A stretch of DNA of 64,000 nucleotides from GCA-2731375 sp964344935 (GTDB lineage Bacteria; Pseudomonadota; Alphaproteobacteria; GCA-2731375), in assembly GCA_964344935.1 (NCBI GenBank), contig CAYFPL010000004.1:496001-560000 (forward strand), in the 5' to 3' direction. Within the stretch, counting starts at the first letter, position 1. Each line of letters begins with the position of its first letter. The translations under genes and the position numbers were made by a program. The notes below the pieces were generated by a model. That model did no database searches and was not told where the DNA came from. It was given only the letters and a program-made list of their open reading frames with translations. Of this stretch, positions 59,840 through 64,000 are shown in pieces.

Positions 59840-61153
59840 ATGCCCATTCGCGTGGCTATCGTGGGCTCGGGCCCAAGCGGGTTCTATACGGCCGAGGCGC
59901 TGGCCAAATCGGATGCGGAATGCGAAATCGACATGATCGAACGGCTGCCCGCACCCCATGGGCTGATCCGCTATGGCGTTGCGCCTGACCACCAAACCAC
60001 CAAAAACGTTTCGCGGAATTTCGACAAAACGGCGGCCCGCGACGAATTCCGCTACTACGGCAACGTGGAAATTGGACGGGATGTCAGCCTGGATGAGCTG
60101 CGGGAGATGTATGACGCCGTGGTCTTGGCGATTGGCTCGCCCGAGGACAACAAGCTGGGAATTCCCGGCGAAGACAAACAGGGTGTCATCGGCTCGGCCG
60201 CGTTCGTCGGTTGGTATAACGGCCATCCGGATTTCGTGGAACTGGACCCCGACTTGAGCTCGGCTAATGTCTGCGTCATCGGCAACGGCAACGTTGCCAT
60301 CGATATTGCCCGTTTGCTGGTCAAGACCCGGAACGAGCTTTCACCTTCAGATATTACCAACGATGCCCTGGATGCGTTGCAGAACTCTGCAGTGACGGAT
60401 GTTTACATGTTGGGCCGCCGCGGGCCGGTGGAAGCCAAATTCACCAACGTGGAACTTCGCGAAATGGGCAAATTGGAGAATTGCGTGCCGCAGATCGACG
60501 GCGCCGTCATACCGGATGGCGTGCCCGAGGACGAGGATATGTCCGATAGAGACCGGCGCCTGCGGGAACGCAACCTGGCGACGTTGCGTGAATTCGTTCC
60601 GCGGCAGCCGGACGAGTTGGAAAAACGCGTGCATTTCCAGTTCTATGCCGCGCCGCGGGAGATTCTCGGCGGCGACAAGGTGGAAGGCATTCGCCTGGAA
60701 CGCACGGAAGTTGTCGATGGCCGGGCCGTGGGTACGGGGGAATTTTTTGAGATAGAGACAAGCCTGGTGTTGCCGGCAGTGGGCTACCGTTCCTCGGGCC
60801 TGGAAGGCTTGCCATTCAACGACGATTGGGGTGTCGCCATTAGTGACGACGGTCGTGCGGGCGAGGGCTTGTACGTGGTCGGCTGGATCAAGCGTGGCCC
60901 CACCGGTGTCATCGGCACCAACCGGCCTGACGGCCAGGAGGCCGCACGCCAGATCCTGGAAGACATCCCCGAAGGCAGCAAGCCGGGCCGCGCGGCGCTG
61001 GAGGCGGCCTTGGCTGAGCGGAATGTCCAGGTCGTCACTTACGGTGACTGGCAAAAGCTGGATGGCCATGAGAAGGCCAATGCCAGGGAAGGTGCGCCAA
61101 GGGAGAAAGAGATTACCGTCGCCGCCATGCTGGGGGTTATAGACGGCGCCTAA
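59840..61153 (+). CDS. Ferredoxin-NADP reductase, adrenodoxin-reductase type (FprA-like)
   Basis: 437 residues. FAD site VAIVGSGPSGFYTAEALAK, HGLIRYGVAPDHQTTKNV, then the NADP site CVIGNGNVAIDIARLL and GRRGPVEAKFTNVELREMG, and the C-terminal GWIKRGPTGVIGTNRPDG. All are marks of the adrenodoxin-reductase (FprA) family. It moves electrons between ferredoxin and NADP(H). GGGGGAGG precedes the ATG. It sits 43 bases after korB, so it is likely its electron partner; no ferredoxin gene is in the window. Confidence 0.92.
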   Translation: MPIRVAIVGSGPSGFYTAEALAKSDAECEIDMIERLPAPHGLIRYGVAPDHQTTKNVSRNFDKTAARDEFRYYGNVEIGRDVSLDELREMYDAVVLAIGSPEDNKLGIPGEDKQGVIGSAAFVGWYNGHPDFVELDPDLSSANVCVIGNGNVAIDIARLLVKTRNELSPSDITNDALDALQNSAVTDVYMLGRRGPVEAKFTNVELREMGKLENCVPQIDGAVIPDGVPEDEDMSDRDRRLRERNLATLREFVPRQPDELEKRVHFQFYAAPREILGGDKVEGIRLERTEVVDGRAVGTGEFFEIETSLVLPAVGYRSSGLEGLPFNDDWGVAISDDGRAGEGLYVVGWIKRGPTGVIGTNRPDGQEAARQILEDIPEGSKPGRAALEAALAERNVQVVTYGDWQKLDGHEKANAREGAPREKEITVAAMLGVIDGA

Positions 61154-61174
61154 GGCCTTGCGTAGGCTATTGCC

Positions 61175-62002
61175 ATGGCAAGCTACCACCGACCCACGGA
61201 ATTGATTGATGCTCTGGCCGCCTTGGCGGATGGGAACCTGACCGTCATCGCAGGGGCGACCGATTACTATCCAGCCCAGGTCGGCCGCCAGCATAACCAC
61301 GATTACCTCGACCTGGGCGGTATCGAAGCGCTTTCGGGTATATCCGAAGATGATGAGTTTTGGCGTATTGGCGCCATGACAACCTGGCGCGATCTGATGG
61401 ATACCAATCTCCCCAGGGGATTCGACAGCCTCAAGCTTGCCGCCCGCCAGATCGGCGGAGCGCAGATCCAGAACACGGCCACCATTGCCGGAAATCTCTG
61501 CAACGCTTCGCCTGCCGCTGACGGAGTACCGCCTCTCTTGTGCCTGGAGGCCCGCGTGGTTATCGAGGGACGGGATAGTGTCCGCGAGCTGCCGTTGGAA
61601 GATTTCATCCTTGGCAACCGGCGCACGGCGTTGGCACCGGGAGAGTTGCTGACCTCCATTCTGGTGCCGAAGTCTGTAGCGGATGGAGCCAGCGGTTTTT
61701 TAAAACTGGGCGCGCGCAGCTATTTGGTCATTTCCATTGTGATGGTTGCAGGTTTGGTAATCTTGGACCGCGCCGGCAATGTCGAAACAATCAATCTTTC
61801 CGTCGGAGCCTGTTCCGAAGTTGCCCAGCGGCTGCCAGATCTGGAACAGGAACTGATGGGACATCCGCTCTCGGCCGACATCGTCCGGCAGGAACACTTC
61901 GCACACCTTTCACCGCTGGATGACCATCGTGGCACCGCCGCCTATCGTCTGGACGCGGCGTTGACCATGACCCGGCGCCTACTTGGGGAATTAGCCTCAT
62001 GA
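61175..62002 (+). CDS. Molybdenum hydroxylase FAD subunit (CoxM/XdhB-type)
   Basis: 275 residues. FAD-binding motifs VIAGATDYYP and TIAGNLCNASPAADGVPPLL are those of the CO/xanthine dehydrogenase medium subunit. The C-terminal domain (about 175-275) is the CO-dehydrogenase flavoprotein C-terminal type. It passes electrons from the Fe-S clusters to NAD or a quinone. It overlaps the next gene by four bases (ATGA). The closely coupled next gene carries both Fe-S and Mo domains. Confidence 0.9.
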   Translation: MASYHRPTELIDALAALADGNLTVIAGATDYYPAQVGRQHNHDYLDLGGIEALSGISEDDEFWRIGAMTTWRDLMDTNLPRGFDSLKLAARQIGGAQIQNTATIAGNLCNASPAADGVPPLLCLEARVVIEGRDSVRELPLEDFILGNRRTALAPGELLTSILVPKSVADGASGFLKLGARSYLVISIVMVAGLVILDRAGNVETINLSVGACSEVAQRLPDLEQELMGHPLSADIVRQEHFAHLSPLDDHRGTAAYRLDAALTMTRRLLGELAS

Positions 62003-64000
62003 GCGAAAGCAGGGTCGGCATGCGGATATTCCTCAACGGCGCCTGGCGCGAGGCCGAACTGCGTCCCATGGCACGGCTATCGGAGACCCTGCGCGAGGAT
62101 TTCGGCTTTACCGGCGTCAAGGTGGGCTGCGATGCGGGCGATTGCGGCGCCTGCACCGTTCTCTTGAATGGCCGACAGGTTTGCGCCTGTCTTGTGCCGA
62201 CGGCGCGGGCAGATGGCGGACTTGTGATCAGCGCCGACGGCCTGATGGCAAATGGTTTCCTAAGCCGCGTCCAGGATGCTTTCCTGCGGCACGGCGCGGT
62301 GCAATGCGGCGCCTGTATTCCCGGCATGTTGGCCGCTGCTACGGATATCGCTGCAGCTTATGAAAATCCGACGCGTAAACAGGTTCAGGATGCCCTGGGC
62401 GGCGTGCTTTGCCGCTGCACCGGCTATCAGAATATTGTCGATGCGGTCATGGATGCGGGCCGTGACCCTATTGTGGCGCCAAAACACAATGGTGCCGCGG
62501 TAGGCGCACGCTTGCCACGCACGGATGTGATCGGGAAACTGGACGGCAGCGCCCTGTTCGGTGCCGATGGCATCCCGGCCGATGCCCTGTGGCTGCGGGC
62601 GGTACGTTCACCCCATATGGCGGCACGGTTTCGGATCGGCAACCTGGCGCCCCTGTATGGACGCCATCCCGGACTGGTGAAAGTCCTGACGGCGGCAGAT
62701 ATTCCTGGCAACAAATGCTATGGCATCTATCCCGATCTCAAGGACCAGCCGGTTTTCGCCATAGATGAAATCCGTTTTCGCGGCGAGGCGATCCTGGCCC
62801 TGGTGGGCGAACGGGACGCGCTGGCGCAGATTTCGGACGATGAGATGCCCATCGAATACGAGGTCCTGGACCCGATCGTTGGCCTGGATGCCGCACTAGA
62901 AGATGAAGCCCGCCAATTGCATGCCGACCGACCAGGCAATATTCTCATTGCCGCCAATCTGCGCAAAGGCGACGGCAGTCTGGATGAGTGCGCCCATACG
63001 GCATCAGATCAATGGCAGACCTCGTATGTGGAACACGCCTATATCGAGCCCGAAGCAGGTTATGCCCGCCGCGTGGACGACCGACTGGAAATCCATGTCA
63101 CCACGCAAACCCCGTATATGGACCGGGACGAGGTCGCCCTGATCATGGATCTGCCACCCGATGGAGTGCGGATCGTACCGACCGTTTGCGGCGGAGGATT
63201 CGGCGGCAAGCTGGACCAAAGCGTCCAGCCCATGTTGGCGCTTGCCGCCTGGGAACTGGGCCGGCCCGTGGCTTGTGTCTATCACCGCCCCGAAAGCATG
63301 GTGGCGACCACAAAGCGCCATCCGGCGCGGGTGTCGGCAACCTTCGGCTGTGATCAGGACGGTAAACTGCAGGCCATGACGATGACGGCGGATTTCGATA
63401 CCGGCGCCTACGCGTCGTGGGGTCCCACAGTGGCGGGCCGGGTGCCGGTGCATGGCGGCGGCCCATACCATTGGCCTAATGCATCCGTGGATGCCCGGGC
63501 GGTATTTTCCAATGGGCCATCGTGTGGTGCCTTCCGCGGCTTCGGCGTCCCCCAGGTGGCTTTGGCGCATGAGGCACTGATGGATGATTTGGCGGAACAG
63601 GTGGGCATAGATGCCCTCGAATTCCGTTATATGAATGCCCTGCGTGCCGGTGATCGTACCGCCACCGGGCAGTTGTTGGAGGCAAGCGCCGGACTGGATC
63701 AATGTCTGGATGCTCTGCGTCCCCAATGGCACCAAGCCCTGACGGATGTGGCGCGGCACAATGAAGGCGACCCGGTTGTCCGACAAGGCGTCGGCCTGGG
63801 CTGTATGTGGTATGGCTGTGGCAATACGGGCATGAGCAACCCTTCCGAGGTCAGGGTCACCCTGTCCGCCGATGGTCGCGTCACCCTTTATAATGGCGCC
63901 GTGGATATTGGACAGGGCAGCTATACTATCATGCGGCAGATCTGTGCCGATGCGTTGGGTCTATCGATAAGTGATATCGAACAGGTTACCGGCGATACGG
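61999..64000 (+). CDS. Molybdenum hydroxylase with fused 2Fe-2S and molybdopterin domains, 3'-truncated
   Basis: 667 codons to the window edge, no stop. Residues 1-80 form a plant-type 2Fe-2S domain (GCDAGDCGACTV), 90-150 the second Fe-S domain (QCGACIPGML, LCRCTGY). From about 170 on it is the large Mo subunit of the xanthine/aldehyde oxidase family (VCGGGFGGK, CGAFRGFG, VDIGQGSYTIM). It hydroxylates an aromatic heterocycle or aldehyde. Fusion of Fe-S and Mo with FAD on a separate gene is less common than the usual splits. The substrate is unknown, and the catalytic Glu lies beyond the window. Confidence 0.92.
   Translation, partial: MSESRVGMRIFLNGAWREAELRPMARLSETLREDFGFTGVKVGCDAGDCGACTVLLNGRQVCACLVPTARADGGLVISADGLMANGFLSRVQDAFLRHGAVQCGACIPGMLAAATDIAAAYENPTRKQVQDALGGVLCRCTGYQNIVDAVMDAGRDPIVAPKHNGAAVGARLPRTDVIGKLDGSALFGADGIPADALWLRAVRSPHMAARFRIGNLAPLYGRHPGLVKVLTAADIPGNKCYGIYPDLKDQPVFAIDEIRFRGEAILALVGERDALAQISDDEMPIEYEVLDPIVGLDAALEDEARQLHADRPGNILIAANLRKGDGSLDECAHTASDQWQTSYVEHAYIEPEAGYARRVDDRLEIHVTTQTPYMDRDEVALIMDLPPDGVRIVPTVCGGGFGGKLDQSVQPMLALAAWELGRPVACVYHRPESMVATTKRHPARVSATFGCDQDGKLQAMTMTADFDTGAYASWGPTVAGRVPVHGGGPYHWPNASVDARAVFSNGPSCGAFRGFGVPQVALAHEALMDDLAEQVGIDALEFRYMNALRAGDRTATGQLLEASAGLDQCLDALRPQWHQALTDVARHNEGDPVVRQGVGLGCMWYGCGNTGMSNPSEVRVTLSADGRVTLYNGAVDIGQGSYTIMRQICADALGLSISDIEQVTGDT

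Noticed and set aside
1..64000. CRISPR array, tRNA/rRNA, transposon, prophage or known defence system
   Set aside because: No regularly spaced repeats, cloverleaf, transposase, integrase, phage or nuclease-defence gene was seen anywhere in the window.

Overview
The window reads as one stretch of a GC-rich, gene-dense alphaproteobacterial chromosome, most like a Rhodospirillales/Kiloniellales-type heterotroph. This is inferred from gene content (ChvI-type DNA-binding domain, several class III CoA-transferases, fused pyruvate-dehydrogenase-like E1, IorAB and KorAB, FixK/FNR-type box, and the alphaproteobacterial 'PAKAGVQ' dispersed repeat). It is draft sequence: two runs of N (51743-51752 and 53207-53228) mark scaffold joins. 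I see no rRNA, tRNA, CRISPR array, transposase, prophage or plasmid gene. All functions come from recognising families by eye; no search was run.

Layout. 1-2350: a class III nucleotide cyclase next to a protein joining a cyclic-nucleotide-binding domain to a c-di-GMP phosphodiesterase (EAL) domain. 2369-6659: a metallo-beta-lactamase-fold hydrolase, a small Cys-rich protein, then a LysR regulator divergent from a chromate-resistance operon (rhodanese, ChrB domain, ChrA) in which an in-frame TAG splits what looks like one rhodanese-ChrB protein. 6752-12166: fused alpha/beta E1 dehydrogenase, an overlapping frameshifted HPt protein, a universal stress protein behind a near-perfect FNR/FixK box, an M20 amidohydrolase and a second MBL hydrolase. 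12168-20745: acetyltransferase, O-methyltransferase-like protein, CoA-transferases, enoyl-CoA hydratase, FecR protein, TauD-type dioxygenase, ketopantoate-reductase-like protein and SDR.

20836-26508: methyltransferase, malate synthase A, and a tightly overlapping three-gene operon (D-cysteine-desulfhydrase-like, opine-dehydrogenase-like, 3-hydroxyacyl-CoA-dehydrogenase-like) that looks like an uncharacterised catabolic route. 26505-31582: small proteins, including a 34-residue membrane peptide, a TetR regulator with a clear palindromic operator, an MFS-acyltransferase fusion, a free-standing ChvI-type DNA-binding domain and two large nested inverted repeats. 31595-38000: flavoprotein monooxygenase-like, hydrolase, SDR, TetR, LLM oxidoreductase and CoA-transferase. 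38051-41293: a 1080-residue SAM/cyclase/ATPase/TPR signalling protein. 41373-49357: thioesterase, thiolase, acyl-CoA dehydrogenase, CoA-transferase, metal-chelate-binding protein, crotonase, an FMO-like flavoprotein and a cytochrome P460.

49463-64000: indolepyruvate:ferredoxin oxidoreductase (iorA is interrupted only by a scaffold join), a second TauD-type dioxygenase, a cold-shock protein, a cyclase-family hydrolase with a secreted repeat protein, 2-oxoglutarate:ferredoxin-type oxidoreductase korAB followed directly by an adrenodoxin-reductase-type ferredoxin-NADP reductase, and a molybdenum hydroxylase whose Fe-S and Mo domains are fused and which runs off the end. Overall the region serves acyl-CoA, 2-oxoacid and aromatic catabolism, with ferredoxin as an electron carrier and two separate cyclic-nucleotide signalling genes.
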